A stretch of DNA of 64,000 bases, taken from contig WIDE01000039.1 in NCBI GenBank assembly GCA_015039315.1, positions 6,309 to 70,308 on the forward strand, in the 5' to 3' direction. Source of the DNA: Clavulina sp. PMI_390. Taxonomy: Eukaryota; Basidiomycota; Agaricomycetes; Cantharellales; Hydnaceae. The notes beneath the pieces are model-generated. The model made no database searches. It was not told the origin of the DNA and saw only the letters and a list, made by a program, of their open reading frames with translations. Within the stretch, counting starts at the first letter, position 1; every line of letters starts with the position of its first letter. Position numbers and translations under genes: made by a program. Of the stretch, positions 24,018-36,627 are shown piece after piece.

Positions 24018-26086
24018 ATGGCTCAATCCCCCATTCCTTATTCACCCCAGAGTGGAATGTCAAGTACTCTGTCGAAAACTACTGTCGCCACTCCTTCACA
24101 TTCTGCTCTTGCCGTTGGTTTTCTCATCGCTGTAATGTGAGCTGCCAGCGAGTTCCGCGGCTGATGGTGCATATCCCTTACCCGCAACGGCCATGTCGAA
24201 GGATTATGGGTGTGGTCACTGTACAAGCGACGACTTATTCGAGCCGATCCTTCAGCAACCAAAGAACCTCTGTCATTATTGTGAGCATTCCTCATCGGTG
24301 GTTCGTCGGATTCTCCTTAACCCAGCTGCTGCGATGACTTTGTTGTGTGGTCACGCCTAGGTGAACATTTTAGTGTAAGCGTTTTTTGTTGGGATTACAT
24401 GAATTCAAGGTTCTAACCAAAAGGCTAAAGCCTTTATAATTGTATGAGCCTGTGGGTGCTAACAGGTCCCAAGCGTCCCTACGTGATCCTAACTTTGCAT
24501 TACATAGTGCCGTTCTAGGTCAGGATCAATACCGATCTATGATCACGAAGTTTCAAGGAGGGAGTGCAAGCAATATGCCTCTTGCGCGGTTGGTGCTTTA
24601 TGCTTCTCAATGACTCGGAGCTGGAGCTCGTGATATTTGATCTGACCTACCTGGTCATAGGAGATACGTGGTGTTGACGATCCCGAACGTCAGTATTGCC
24701 CCATGCTTTCTATTTAAATCTGACTGAGAAGGGTGTTTTATTAGTTTGTCTCAAGAAGTGTTGCACCATACGCGTTGGCGACTGCAACAACATCCAGTAG
24801 GCGATATCGAGCTTGACTCACCCGGATAGCGCTGACTCCAGCCAGTCTACCGCTCTAGGACCATTGATGTCGGGTCCAAAGTGCTCGTTGCATCGCGGAT
24901 TGGTAGGCTACTCGCTGTTCGTGTGTCCCATGCTTCTAGAGTCTCATCCCTTGTTTTCAGCCATTACAGTATTTGGACTCCGGACCCTAACAGCGTCTCT
25001 TGGGTCAAGCTCTCACTCGGGATTCACCACTCGGGAATTTCCTCGATTTGTTTCACTTGGGATTTTGTTGGCGACCTGCCTGGAGTGCTCTATATGTGCT
25101 CTGTTTTGTGGCGCCATCTTTCGTACAGCCATGAACGCATCCTAGTCAGTTACCAAGTTCGTCAAAATTATCCCTATAAGCAAAAGGCTCATGCGCCTCC
25201 TTTCATGTGACATATAGCAAGAGCCCCAGCCTTAATCGACTGGCTCGTTATGCCGTCCCCGGATACTCAATCACCATGTGTGTAAAGTTGGTTCACCCAA
25301 TAGCAACCTGTATGAATGGTCACTATTCTAACCTTCGAATCAGAATCTGGCAATTAATATTTGCGGTTGTAAGTCTAGTTGTTTGGAGCGACACGAGTGT
25401 ACTAAGTTTCACCTCTCCTGCTGACTAAAGGGGATATGGCGGAAATCTGGATTCGTGGTGGCTTGTTTTGGGATTCCATTAAATGCTGGTACGGACCAGA
25501 TTGCATCCTAGAAGAGACCTTCTAATCATTGCTCATCATTTTTGCGATAGTGTCAAACGCTGCCCTGCTTGCTTTGTCAGTCCCACTACACTTATCTGCG
25601 GCATCGCTCTGATATTTCTGCTGATTCCCAATCGAATCAGACTACACGCTTACCCGTCGGCCCTAGCCCTTCCTTTCTGGGCACAGCGCGATGAGGTCAG
25701 CATTATCCTTCGCTCATGGTTAATTCTTTCAACAATTTTGTCACACTGGCCAGCAGATGGACCGTCGTTTCCCCACCACAGAAGGTGGAGTATCCATTAC
25801 CCAAGACATTACAACCGAGTCATGCCGAGATGGTCCGCTGGAACTTCGCCTGAGAGAACGCTTGGAGGTAACTTGTACAATGCAGTTCACTTCATCTAGC
25901 GCCCTACTTCAAATTTCCTGAAACGGCTCGCGACTTCAATAGAGGCATTTCCCCGAAGAGGAAGAAGTCCGGACATACTACACTGAGCCCCCATTACCGG
26001 ATACTGAGCAGGGTGACGGAACGGGAGTGGCAACGGAGCTCAGCGCTGAAGAAGTTCGCCGGGTCATATTGCCTCCCCAGCTCTAG
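24018..26086 (+). CDS. 16-exon membrane protein family, copy C (reference copy)
   Basis: Clearest member. Exons: 24018..24136, 24202..24280, 24361..24374, 24431..24451, 24508..24588, 24661..24688, 24745..24796, 24846..24902, 24961..25144, 25218..25277, 25344..25368, 25431..25488, 25551..25575, 25641..25695, 25757..25867, 25943..26086; 1113 bases, 370 residues. Hydrophobic segments start at ALAVGFLIAVMI, VVTVQATTY, VIIVNILVLYNC, SLGILLATCLECSICALF, VPGYSITM, FVVACFGIPLNA and NAALLAL. The cytoplasm-like C-terminus has GGVSITQDITTESCRDGPLE, RHFPEEEE and an acidic end. No catalytic motif is visible. Topology loosely resembles DUF6534-type Agaricomycete proteins (inference). Every donor in this copy is GT. 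Confidence 0.78.
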
Positions 26087-26922
26087 TAACATAGTACATT
26101 TGACTTCACACTTCGCTTTATCATTATTTGCTATCTGTACGCGTCCATCAGTACTACCTTAACACATATATTCCATAATTCAAATCAATCCAGCATGGGA
26201 GCAACGTACGTGATCTGACTTTGTTCCCTCTCTGTTTTACTTGACCCTGGCTCCCAATGGCCACGCTCCTAATCAGTCCATCGGGCTCACCAGACGGCCA
26301 TGCTATATTCATTCGCTAGCCAAGGATGCGACCTCTCTAGTTACGACACTAGCGAACACCTTTCCTTTGATATGGCATAGAGCGATCAGTTGTACCGCTT
26401 TTGAACTGTCGAGCTCGGTATTAGCGATAAGGTGCCATCAATTTAATCCAGATGCATTGGGTTATGGGATGGCCGCTATCATATTGTTTGAGGCTCCCCA
26501 GCGGGCTTGATTTCTCTTTCTTCCTCGTTCAATAACGGGCTCTTTTCCCCTGGCTTCCCGCAACTTGGCATTTGGGCTCATCATTCCTCTATGGGATTTG
26601 CATTTCACAACGAGATCTCTTCCTATCAAATGACAATGCAATGCGCATCCATATAAACCAGACGCCCTTTAGTGTTATTGTAGATCTTTCCAGGTTCCCA
26701 CAAGAAATCAATATCTACAGCCCGAGTCCTTCGCCTATCGGATCCCCCCAACCAAAAAAAAACTGCCCTCGTACTCAGGCTCAGCATCAGCCCTGTGTTT
26801 ATCTCTTGGGAGCTGGTCCAAGCTGATTTCAGAATGGCCGTAGCATGAATGATTAGACCCGTTGATTCGCGCACATACTAGATTTAGACGACGCCCAGGT
26901 CCAGTATGCCGGATACGTTGTA
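26087..26922. other. intergenic region between copies C and D
   Basis: 836 bases. Short frames only; no family exons recognised. Confidence 0.45.
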
Positions 26923-27743
26923 ATGACGCCTGGTAATTATGATCTTGCACTTGGACTCTTCTTTGCAGTTGCGTGAGTCGCGTTAAATCTCAGAGTTGCT
27001 TTTGTGCGGACATCTGACGTATGACTTCCCATAGCATCATGGGCATCGTCGCAGTACAGGCTGTACAGTATTCCAATCGACCATATAAGGATTATAAGAT
27101 CACGGTCGTGATTGTGGTCCGTCCGACGAGTTATCTTGTGGAATCTTTATTTGTTCGTAGCCCTAAACCCTGCGGTTGCTTCGGATGCAGGTAAACTTTT
27201 TGTATGTCCTAGTAGCCTTATAATCACCAAGCGGGGGCTTCGATTGATTGTGCTATTTCTGACGCATTTCGAATTGCGTTCAGCTATGCAATTGCGCAAG
27301 TCTGTAGGTGGCCCTTGCGCCGTGTTGGCAGTTCTCTCTCCTATGACTCTCCCTCCCCACAAAGTGCTTTTCTAGTAGCATGCCAGTATCAATCTACGGT
27401 CTCTGGATTCAAAGGAGGTGGCTTCAATAACGTTGGGCTAGCACGGTAGGTTATTGTTCGTGATGATGATTCGGGAATATCAAAACTCCCGCTTCACGAA
27501 GCCCAACTAACAGGACACCATAGGAAATACGTCACGCTTCTGATCCCCAACGTTAGTATCTCATTTTTTTTCTTTGGACAAGTTGACTACTGAAATGTTG
27601 CCCAGTGTATTTCCAGGACGATAGCCTCATATGCATTCTCGGCGAATAGGAACTCAACTATGACAATAGCGATGGCTCAGGATGTTGCTACGGTCTCATG
27701 TCATGATAGCCCCCTCGAGGCCGAGCCCACAGAGCGCCCTTGA
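26923..27743 (+). pseudogene. 16-exon membrane protein family, copy D, internally deleted
   Basis: Exon 1 (MTPGNYDLALGLFFAVA), exon 2 (MGIVAVQAVQYSNRPYKD), exon 5 (LVACQYQSTVSGFKGGG), exon 6 (RKYVTLLIPN) and exon 7 (CISRTIASYAFSA) can be recognised in order. The microexons 3 and 4 are degraded (wrong lengths, altered donors). After exon 7 the sequence jumps directly to exon 15 material (MAQDVATVSCHDSPLEAEPTERP-stop), so exons 8-14 are missing, removing the central membrane segments. The usual final exon with FPxEEE is not found. This is best read as a pseudogene formed by internal deletion within the tandem array. Confidence 0.75.
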
Positions 27744-28296
27744 CTCATTTTGCATGAGTACACTCGCGAGTCAATATACGAGCGGAACCATTAGTTTCCA
27801 AGCGGACCCGAGGAACGATAATGCGACTGTCGAACAACGTCCGTTGTCATGACGTTCGCAATGAATTCAAAGGGGGAGCCACATTAAGTTCTTCCATGAG
27901 ACAAGATGGGAACCAAGCATTTTGCGATCCAATATCTCTCAGGCTGTGGAGTTTGTGAAGCGATAAACCAATCCCCAGTCCGATTGATCATTTGTGGCGC
28001 CATCTTCTATCCAGCGTAGGAGAGGTGGCCTCATAGGCCTGAGATCAGAAGCCTTCGCACACCTGCTTGGAAGCGGGGGAGCCGTCGTCGGCGTGGAATC
28101 ACCGATTCAGATCTCATTTTTGATGCTCAATCTCACGCTCAATTTTAGCGATTCAAACATTTCTTATTGGGGACTGCAATTGGACTGCTCGACGCAACTC
28201 GTTCGTGCCACTCTGCTCCTCCACTCTGGGTCCCCCCTTGTCAATCACGACGACCGAAATCGTTCAAACCATTTCATAGATCTGATCTATCTATGC
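27744..28296. other. intergenic region between copies D and E
   Basis: 553 bases. An open frame runs through it into exon 1 of copy E, so the start of E could lie further upstream. Nothing else recognised. Confidence 0.4.
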
Positions 28297-30299
28297 ATGG
28301 ATTTGCCAGTTGGGTATGTAGGGTATGCATTAGCAGCACCCCCGCTTGCTGCTCTTGGAATAGGCTACATCGTCGCGGTGATGTGAGTTCTCCAACGCAT
28401 CCTCGCTTGAACCATCACCAGTAACATGCTGCTGGACCTTCAAGCGTCATGGGGGTCGTCACCACTCAGGCGATGACATTTTCGACTCGATTCTTCAAGG
28501 ACCGAAAGGCCCTTGTGATCATTGTGAGCCTCAGCACATCCCAACCATCTCGATGTCGCCGGGGCCTCCAGACCATTAATTCTTGTATTAATGGAGTAGG
28601 TTGATTTAATTGTGCAAGTCTTCTTCACTGTATTCCCTTCAAGCCAGCCAGTATTCACGAGTCATCAATATCGCAAATAGCTTGCACAATGTTGTGGGAC
28701 TGTGAGTGATGCTGCATTTTCTCATCATTACACCTTCCCGTTTATTAAAGTTTGCAGACAGTGGTTTCCTAGGAGAGAGACTGTACCGTGGGATTATCAC
28801 TTCACTGGAGGGGCGTCATGTCGATAGTATCTCTACTGCTCGGTGAGTGTCTCCTAACGATCCATTCTACAAATAGCTGACCCTCTCTTTTGGAAGAATG
28901 TACACGACCTCGTTGATTACAGGGGTTTGAACGTTCCTTATTACTCCCTATCTCCCATCTGATATCTTCCTCAGGCGATCTCACGGACTGCATTATCATA
29001 TGCTTCAACGCTTCTCGCCTTATCCCGTAAGCTACCACCGATGTGGACATGAGAACTCATCTCATCTCTTTGTTTCAGTATTCCCTTCCATAATTGTTGC
29101 ATTAGGGTTGCACTTGCTACTAGCCACTCGCCTATGCAAGTTATTCTCGCCTCAGCTTCGTGTCTCATGACTCATACTTCGTTATATTGTCCGCTGTACA
29201 ACGCATAGCTATCACCGCAGCAGCTCTGAAATCTGTATACACCTCATTCTCGAACCCGGAGTCAACTGGCCGGAATTTATCCCCTACCGTCACAAGCCTC
29301 AGTTTGCTAGTAACCACCATGGAGTGCATCGTATGGGCCCTTTGCTGTAGTGCTGCGTTCAGAGTCACAAAGAATGGGGCAAGGTGAGTGATCGTGATTT
29401 TCTAGTGCCGGATCAAGCCGGGCTCAGCCAATATCCGATCACTCCCAATCTCTGCCCAGTGGGCCCTTTGGCCGTAGTCGATTAATCCGTTCCACCATCC
29501 CAGCGTATATAATCAACATGTGCGTAAATTGCATGACATCGCTGGTGTCAATATATGTCGATGAACGTTTTGTCGTCAGGATCTGGCAAATGACTTTTGC
29601 AGTGGTACGCTTATAATCATCCCTCTCCCTTGGATAATTAAATCAACTCACCGGCCCGATTCTTATGAATCCAGGGTTTACTGCGGAAATCATACTTCTT
29701 GATAGCCTGTTTTGGCGTCCCCTTAGGCCCAGGTACTGTCTCTCCTATACTACTCGCGGCAAACCCTCGATCTCATTACCTGAAATTGCTAGTATCAACC
29801 GCGGCATTACTTGCTCTGTAAGTTCTTCTATCCCGGCTCTCTGCCTACGCTCTAAGCTCTTCTGACTCTATGCTCGGGGCAGACTGCACTCGCATCCCTC
29901 CGCAATAACGTTTTCCCGCTGGAAACAATTTGGAGAGGTGAGTATACGAAGCACGGAGGAATCGGCTCAGGTATTCATTTTGGCCATTCACTACATTCGA
30001 TATCTCGCCAGGCGACGAATTACCCTCCCGCGAACGCGCGCATCTCCGTCAGTCAAGGGTTCACCACCGCATCGTGTCACGATAGCCCACTGGAGATCAG
30101 GTTCAGGGAGCGATTAGAGGTATGACCATCCCCTTCCGCGATAGAGTTTTTACTACTGATTATTGGCTGGAACAAATGGTCTCTGGATTAACAGAGACAA
30201 TTTCCTCAGGAAGAAGAGACTCATTCTTACCCTGTTGACCCTGAGGTACAAATGAAGGGCGAGAAAAACGTGGAGTCACCCAATCAGCCTCAAAGCTAA
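28297..30299 (+). CDS. 16-exon membrane protein family, copy E
   Basis: Sixteen exons join in frame from MDLPVGYVGYALAAPPLAAL to the stop after ESPNQPQS. Exon 3 is 28600..28613 (14 bases, VDLIV) with a GC donor (GCAAGT at 28614). Exon 4 is again 21 bases and encodes LHNVVGL. Exon 8 also has a GC donor (29136). Family landmarks: MGVVTTQAMTF, LGERLYRGIITSLEG, FLIACFGVPLGP, STAALLAL, TASCHDSPLEIRFRERLE and RQFPQEEE. Exon 6 ends in a weak GT donor (GTTTGA). This is the most diverged full-length member, but no internal stop remains once spliced. Multi-spanning membrane protein, function unknown. Confidence 0.68.
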
Positions 30300-30542
30300 T
30301 AGAGCCATCATTCACAAAGATTGTCTATCGTTATATATAGTTTTCAGTTATACCCCTATGTGCTACAGACAGCGCGTTCTGTTGTATAGGGCTGCCATTA
30401 ATATTACGAGAATATACAAGTTCGCTCGGCGATGAAATGCTTCACGAAAGAGGGGAATAGGGCAACCGATCTATTGCATATAGATATCCACGACAAAATG
30501 ATACTAGCTTTTGTCCGCCAATAGGTTGAGATAACTATTATC

Positions 30543-32789
30543 CTATAGATCCTCCTTGCCAGTACCAGGTCGGACACCCTCGCCCAACGCAGCATCGAGC
30601 TCAGCATCTGGCCAGCACAATGCAGGAGTCGTAGCAGTAAAGTGATACTCGCACTTCTCCGGCTCGGCGATCGTGAGGATGGCGTTCTCTGTGCCACACG
30701 AGAGCTCCAGCTTTAGATAGAGAAGGAAGTAAGAAGTAATGATGGATCAACATTTATTGGCATTCAAGGCAGGGAATGAAGAAGTAACCACGAAACGAAC
30801 CTTGACGCTGCGTTTTGGCCCGTTCCAGCATTGAGCACCGTCCTCGTAGTATTGGGTGGTGTAGTAGCCGTGCTGTCCAGGTGAGAAAGAGGGATCACGA
30901 CTCCATGCTCGGAAGTTGCTGGATAAGGAAGTCGGAATCAGCACATCATCGCGTCTCTATGTAAAAGATGGAACGTACCCCAAGCTGTTGGTCATCCCGC
31001 CGTTGTTCGACTTCTGGTTCGCTTGGCCGAAGTAGCAGAACGAGTAAGTGTACCTGCGTTCACATAAAGCCACCGGGTCAGTTTGCGATCATCAGGAGGG
31101 CTGCAGTCAACGCGAACGAGATGACATACTCTCCAGTATCCTTGCTCACGCAAGTATTCTCCAACTTCCTCCATTCACCAAGTCTCCCGAATCCGTTTTG
31201 AGCATCGAATAGCTTCTCCAGTGCCCTGGTTTCGTCGTCCAGTCTTCGTTGAGTGTCGCGCAGAGCGTTCTGAGCGTTTTCGTGTGCACGCTTCTTCACC
31301 TCCGAGTCCGCACCTGTGTAGATTAGGCACGGTCAGATTATCGATGGTTGACAATGCGGAAAGACAAAGTAGAGGGAAGTGATGTACCGCCGGGTTGGAC
31401 CGATGCAGCGCCTGGGAGAATGCCGACAGCGGAGAGGGCCGAGAAAACGGTTTCGCGTATTGAGTGATAGGCAGGAACCAAGGCTTCTGGAAGATATTGG
31501 TCGAAAGCGAAGACTGAACCAGGATGCATGAGCTACAGATAGGTTGGAGCTATTCGAAGGTAGAGATGACTCACGAATGCCAGTGACTTCATCCGAAGCA
31601 GGCCCGCCAACATGCCTCTCATGGTCCAGAAGTACAGAGAGGGGATCAGTGCCTTTCAGCTCGTTGATCCTAGACTCGTCCCAGACAACCTCATCCTCCT
31701 CGGGCGCCGCCTCCTCCGAAGACTCTTCGGTGGATTCGCCCTCGCTTGCCTCCTTCGTCTCTTCGGCAGGCTTGAGCTGCTCCCATCCGCGAACAGCTTC
31801 TAGGACAGCCATATCTTGGTAGTTGGGGTTGTATCCTGCCTTGAGGTTGATGAGAATCTTCTCGAGCTCGGTGATGCGGTCGCGGAGGACGCCTTCTTCG
31901 GCGGTGATGTGATGGAGGAGGTCGACGTGGTCTTGGATAACCTTGAACGAAGCTGGAGGGAGGGACGGTGTTAATCCAGAGTAGAGGTAGTGGTCGAGTT
32001 GTGAACGTTACTGACGAGATTCCTTGCGGAGGTTTATCCTTTCCTGGTCGAGAGCGGCAGTGAACTCCCAGGCATCTACGAGGGAGAGAGGGTTAGTAAC
32101 GGGATGGGATGGCAGTGCCCAGTTATGGGCTCAACATATGACGCACCTCGAGCCTTGGCCTCTTCGATTTTCTTGAGCTCGATCTCTGCCTGCAGAGAAA
32201 CAATCGACTGCTCGAGCCTGGCCTTCTCCTTTTGCGCAAATGCGATGTAGGTGGAGCGTATCTTGGAGCCGGTCTTGCGCAGCTTGGCTTCAGCGTCTCG
32301 CGTCCTGCGATACTCCTCGCCCACGACGTGGCACACATTCGGGCAGACGCCCGCTGGCTCGTCTGAACCATCGCAGCATTCTGCTTCACAGAGGCCATCG
32401 TTGACGCGTGATGCACGGATGTATGTGCCAATGTGACCCTTGTTCTGGCAGTAGAAGCGACCGGTTGGGCATGCGCCAGTTCCTACAATACGGCGTTGCA
32501 GTGGGCAAGTGACAGAATTCAGCAATTCGGCGAAGCATTTAACATAAGATGGATAAGCAGACTGACCAGGCTCATCAGTTCCATCGTCGCAGTCACAATA
32601 GTTGTCGTTCACAGCAGAGAGTGGAATTTCCTGCGACGAATTCAAGCATTTCCATCGCTGTGGCGAGCTCCCCGCGACGGGAGTGATATAGTTTTTGGCG
32701 AGGGCGGGCTCTACCCCCTTCACATCCACAGCCGACGCTGTTGTTGCTGTCGTCGCGGCCGCCCCCAAGAGTAAAAGAGCGAAATGCAT
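30543..32789 (-). CDS. GTB1: glucosidase II beta subunit (PRKCSH/GTB1 type)
   Basis: Non-catalytic ER subunit that retains the alpha subunit and presents high-mannose glycans for glucose trimming in glycoprotein quality control. Nine exons: 32789..32567, 32482..32147, 32075..32016, 31952..31575, 31513..31388, 31313..31130, 31053..30979, 30918..30801, 30710..30543; 555 residues. A signal peptide (MHFALLLLGAAATTATTASA) precedes two LDL-receptor-A-like cysteine repeats containing CDCDDGTDEPG and CCDGSDEPAG. A coiled coil (EEYRRTRDAEAKLRKTGSK onward), an acidic EESSEEAAPEEDE stretch, and a C-terminal mannose-6-phosphate-receptor-homology domain (YTYSFCYFGQANQKS, GGMTNSLG, CWPDAELD) follow. It ends KEDL, a variant of the usual HDEL/KDEL-type signal. 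Divergent from NOT3 with 173 bases between starts. Confidence 0.93.
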
Positions 32790-32962
32790 CAGAACCTGTT
32801 TTCCGAACGCTCGTCTTCGTCGTCGTTGTTCGCTCGTCGTCGGTCGGCCACTATTACACGTCGAACACACTGTGGGAAAGCAGCACGTGACCCTCGCTCA
32901 TACGCCTCCTCATTGCTCGAATACCACAACCTTCCCTTCTTGACCTCGGTGGGCGCTCAAGG

Positions 32963-35900
32963 ATGGCTCAAAGACGACTACAATGTCTGTTCTGTGACTG
33001 CTCCGATGCTTTGCTGGTTCCGAACCGGTTGTTCTGACCGAGCGCTGTCCTCTCTGTTTCACACCTGCGCTGGGACTCGTTTCTTCCTCATAGCTGAGAT
33101 TGACAAACTCCTGAAGAAGGTCCAGGAGGGCGTCGAGATATTCGACACCGTGTACGACAAGATGCAGGCATCGACAAATCAGGCCCAGAAGGAAAAGCTC
33201 GAGCTCGAGCTCAAGAGCCAGATTAAGAAGCTCCAACGGTTACGAGATCAGATCAAGACTTGGGTATCCTCGGGCGATATCAAAGACAAGACTGCTCTGC
33301 TCGAGCATCGCAAGATAATCGAGACGGTATGTCCTCGTTGTGTTCAACTTTCTCTCTCCCCCTGTTGTGTGTGTCATGTTGTGACGCTGACGCCCGGCAA
33401 TGATGAATGCTCTCTCCGTGTTGGCGCCCGCCGTCGGTCTCTCCTACAGCAAATGGAGAAGTTCAAAGCCTGCGAGAAGGAGATGAAGACAAAAGCCTTC
33501 TCGAAAGACGGGCTAATAGCGGCCCTGAAACTCGACCCCAAAGAGAAGGAGAAGGCTGAGACCAGCGCATGGCTGACAACACAGGTCGACGAACTCTCAA
33601 GACAAATAGAGCAGTCGGAAGCAGAGGTAGAATCGTTACAAGCAGGGGTATCCAAGAAGCGCGGCAAGGGGGGTAACCAAGCATCGCGACTGGAAGAGCT
33701 GGCCAACCTGAACGAGCGAAGAAAATGGCACATTGGGCGACTAGAGATCGTTCTTCGTCTGCTAGAGAACAATTCTCTAGAGGCGGAGAAGGTGACCGAT
33801 CTCAAGGAGCACATTTCTTATTTCGTGGAGAGCAATACGGTGCGTCTCTCGTGGCGGATCTTCCCCCGCAGTCTTCTGATCTGCAATGCGCGCTTCTCTA
33901 CTAGGATGAGGATTTCGAAGAGGACGACACAATATACGACGAACTCGACCTCGACGAACAGGATGCTGCGTTTGGCCGTGTGGCGATGGACGACGACAAC
34001 GAATCGGAACCAGAGACAGATGCTGACTCGAGTATGGCCCCCTCCCTGCTAGACATTCGGCCGCGTCTTCCATCACTCACTTTGAAATACAGAACCTGCA
34101 CCGGCACGCTCACCAGTAAAGGAATCGAGAAAAGCGAAGAGTGAAGACCAGAAGTCTGAGGTAGGTCCTTTATATCTACGTACTCTTCCTTTCTGTTTTT
34201 GACCCTTCTACACCCACTAGGTTCACAGCAGTCCAGTGCTACGAAAATCAGTACCTGCACGGAGTATGTTCGACCCTTCCTATTCATACCTTCCATTTCG
34301 TTGACGCTTGCACTATTCTTTGCTCGATAGAACAAACGATCGATTCCTCAAAAGTCCCGCCGCCGATACTACCACCAGCACCCAACTTTGCAGCACAACC
34401 AATGTCTCAAGCACTCAAGGCAGGGCTGCCGCAGTCAGGAGCACCGGGGACAGCAGGTGCAAAACCAGCCCTGCCACCGATACGATATTCGGCTGTCGCA
34501 GCAAATTCGACCACGTCGGCAACAACAGCTACAACAAATGGCACGTCAAATGGGCATACGTCAACGAACGGGACCTCAAGCACTGCGACCGTAACTGCAA
34601 CAACATCAGCATCAGGGTCCACCCCTGCTATTTCGTCAGCAGCAGCATCGTCAACAGCAGCATCAACACTACCGAGCAACTCTTCACCCGCACCCGACCC
34701 ATCCGTACCCACCCCGGCTCTCTCCTCCTCCGCTTCTGTCGCCGCTCAAGACACAGCAGCTAGCGAGATCTCCATGTCCCTAACCTCGTCGCCTGTGGCA
34801 TCATCAATAGCACCGGCATCGAGCGCCGCACAGCTACAAGACGCAGGAGGGTCATCGTCATATTTTGATAGCAGACAACAGAGCCCTGTCCTCAGCTCCA
34901 TAGTTGACCTGAGTGGTGCGTGCTTAATCTTTATCTTCTCGGGAGACTTGTAGGCTGACTATGGGTGGGGCTTATCACAACCACGAATAGTGTCTGGCGC
35001 TTCTCCGAACATCTCAGTATCAGCCTCGGCATCAGGCTCTTCACATCCCGCAGTACGTAGCTTGACTCGAGTGCTCTTGTGTTGCGTAAATGCTAACGGC
35101 TCGTCCTTCGCCTCCTCCAGACAAGCGTGTCACAAACACCAGCATCAGGGTTACCTACCTCCGAATCGGCAACCAGCACCGCACAACAACAAGCACCATC
35201 AGTAACGGCAGCAACAACAACAGTTCCTTCAGCTCCTCAACCTCCACAATCAGTACCGACACAAACACCCGCACTCCTTCAACAAACACAGTTCCCCCCG
35301 CAATCACAACAGTCACAGCCACCCCAGCTACTACAGTCCTTCCAGCAAAACTCGAATGGCTCCTCCCCGATGCCCAATCCTCAACAGCAATCCCAGGCGA
35401 TGCAAGGTTTGCAGCAGTCGATGCCGCTAGCGGCGTTCCCACCAGGCATGCTGCCTCCTCAGCAGGGACAAGGGATGCTGCAACAAGGGCAGCAAATGCA
35501 GCAGATCCCGTCTGCTCGTGCTGCTGGGCTGCCATCCAGCTTGGCCGATTTGGTCGCCAGCTTTGAGAGCGCCAAGAAAAAGGGTACGACTTTTCCAACG
35601 CGTCTGCCGTTAGTATTGAAAACTGATTGCGGTGCGCGTGCGCGTCTTCCATTACAGCTTCTACGCGCATGTCAAACCCTCAAAGCATGCACAAGGTTTT
35701 GGAAGCTGGTTTCGCCTCGCTGCCACAACCGAGGGATACCGAAAAGTGCGTTGCTTTACTTTGTCATGTGTCCCAGCAGTCTCTTGTTAGTTGACTGACT
35801 GCAATACGAAGCAGGCCAAAGCACTATATCTCCAAGAACCCGTATGCGACCCCAGCATACTACCCACAGCAGCCGCTCGAGTCGCTTGATAACCCTGCAC

Positions 35901-36247
35901 TCTATGGGCGCATGGACCCTGAGACGCTCTTCTTCATCTTCTACTATCATGCTGGTACCTATAAGCAGTGAGTTTCCTCTTTTTGTCCTTCCGGGACTGC
36001 CAAAGCGTAAACCAACTGACCCTGTTACGCTCCTGAACATAGATACCTCGCTGCTCGTGAACTGAAGCGCCAGTCCTGGCGATTCCACACCAAGTACCTG
36101 ACATGGTTCCAGCGACACTCGGAGCCGCAAGCCATCACGGACGAGTACGAGCAGGGCGTGTACGTCTACTTTGACTGGGAAGGTAGCTGGTGCCAACGCA
36201 AGAAGAGCGACTTCCGATTCGAGTACCGGTATCTGTCGGATGACTAA
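32963..36247 (+). CDS. NOT3: CCR4-NOT complex subunit NOT3/NOT5
   Basis: Scaffold of the cytoplasmic deadenylase and mRNA-decay machinery. Twelve exons: 32963..32984, 33094..33326, 33450..33839, 33905..34031, 34093..34160, 34221..34263, 34331..34915, 34991..35052, 35118..35583, 35658..35745, 35815..35967, 36043..36247; about 813 residues. The N-terminal Not3 coiled coil is unmistakable ([46 protein letters not shown]). An acidic patch, then a long Ser/Thr/Ala- and Gln/Pro-rich linker, follow. The C-terminal NOT box is complete ([78 protein letters not shown]). The 22-base first coding exon encodes MAQRRLQ, matching the conserved start. Confidence 0.95.
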
Positions 36248-36627
36248 GCGTGCTCCCATCATTGTTTTTCTTCTCTTTTGAGTTCGAGTCAAGTTGAGAG
36301 GGAGGTGCGAGTACATTGCCTCTTGTCGGCTGGTTTGCTCGGACCTCTTTGTTTGTTTTTTTCCCCTTCTTCTTCATTCTCCGGCACGCGCTTGAAAAGG
36401 CGTGTGCGGTGTAAGATATAGCCATCATTACTATCATCATCCAGCTCATTGGCCTTATTCATTGTCTTTCTTCCCTGTTTCAATATCTTATTATTGTTCA
36501 GTTGAATGCATGGCTACCTAGTTGTTTACCTTTGATTTCTAACCCGGCAACCGGAGTAGCGGATCGACCCTATTTGTGACTCATCTCTTGGCTGAAGCTG
36601 CTAGTGTGAGCTACCACAAGATCCTGT
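36248..36627. other. NOT3 3' UTR and promoter of F-box copy 5
   Basis: The segment around 36508-36620 (TAGTTGTTTACCTTTGATTT) is closely repeated at 38815-38925 ahead of the next F-box gene, marking the edge of a tandem duplication unit. No gene here. Confidence 0.55.

Noticed and set aside
31513..31532. Alternative acceptor in glucosidase II beta giving a longer exon 5 (MHPGSVFAFDQ)
   Set aside because: With the exon 4 donor it breaks the frame; the acceptor ending at 31514 keeps the frame that matches the family.
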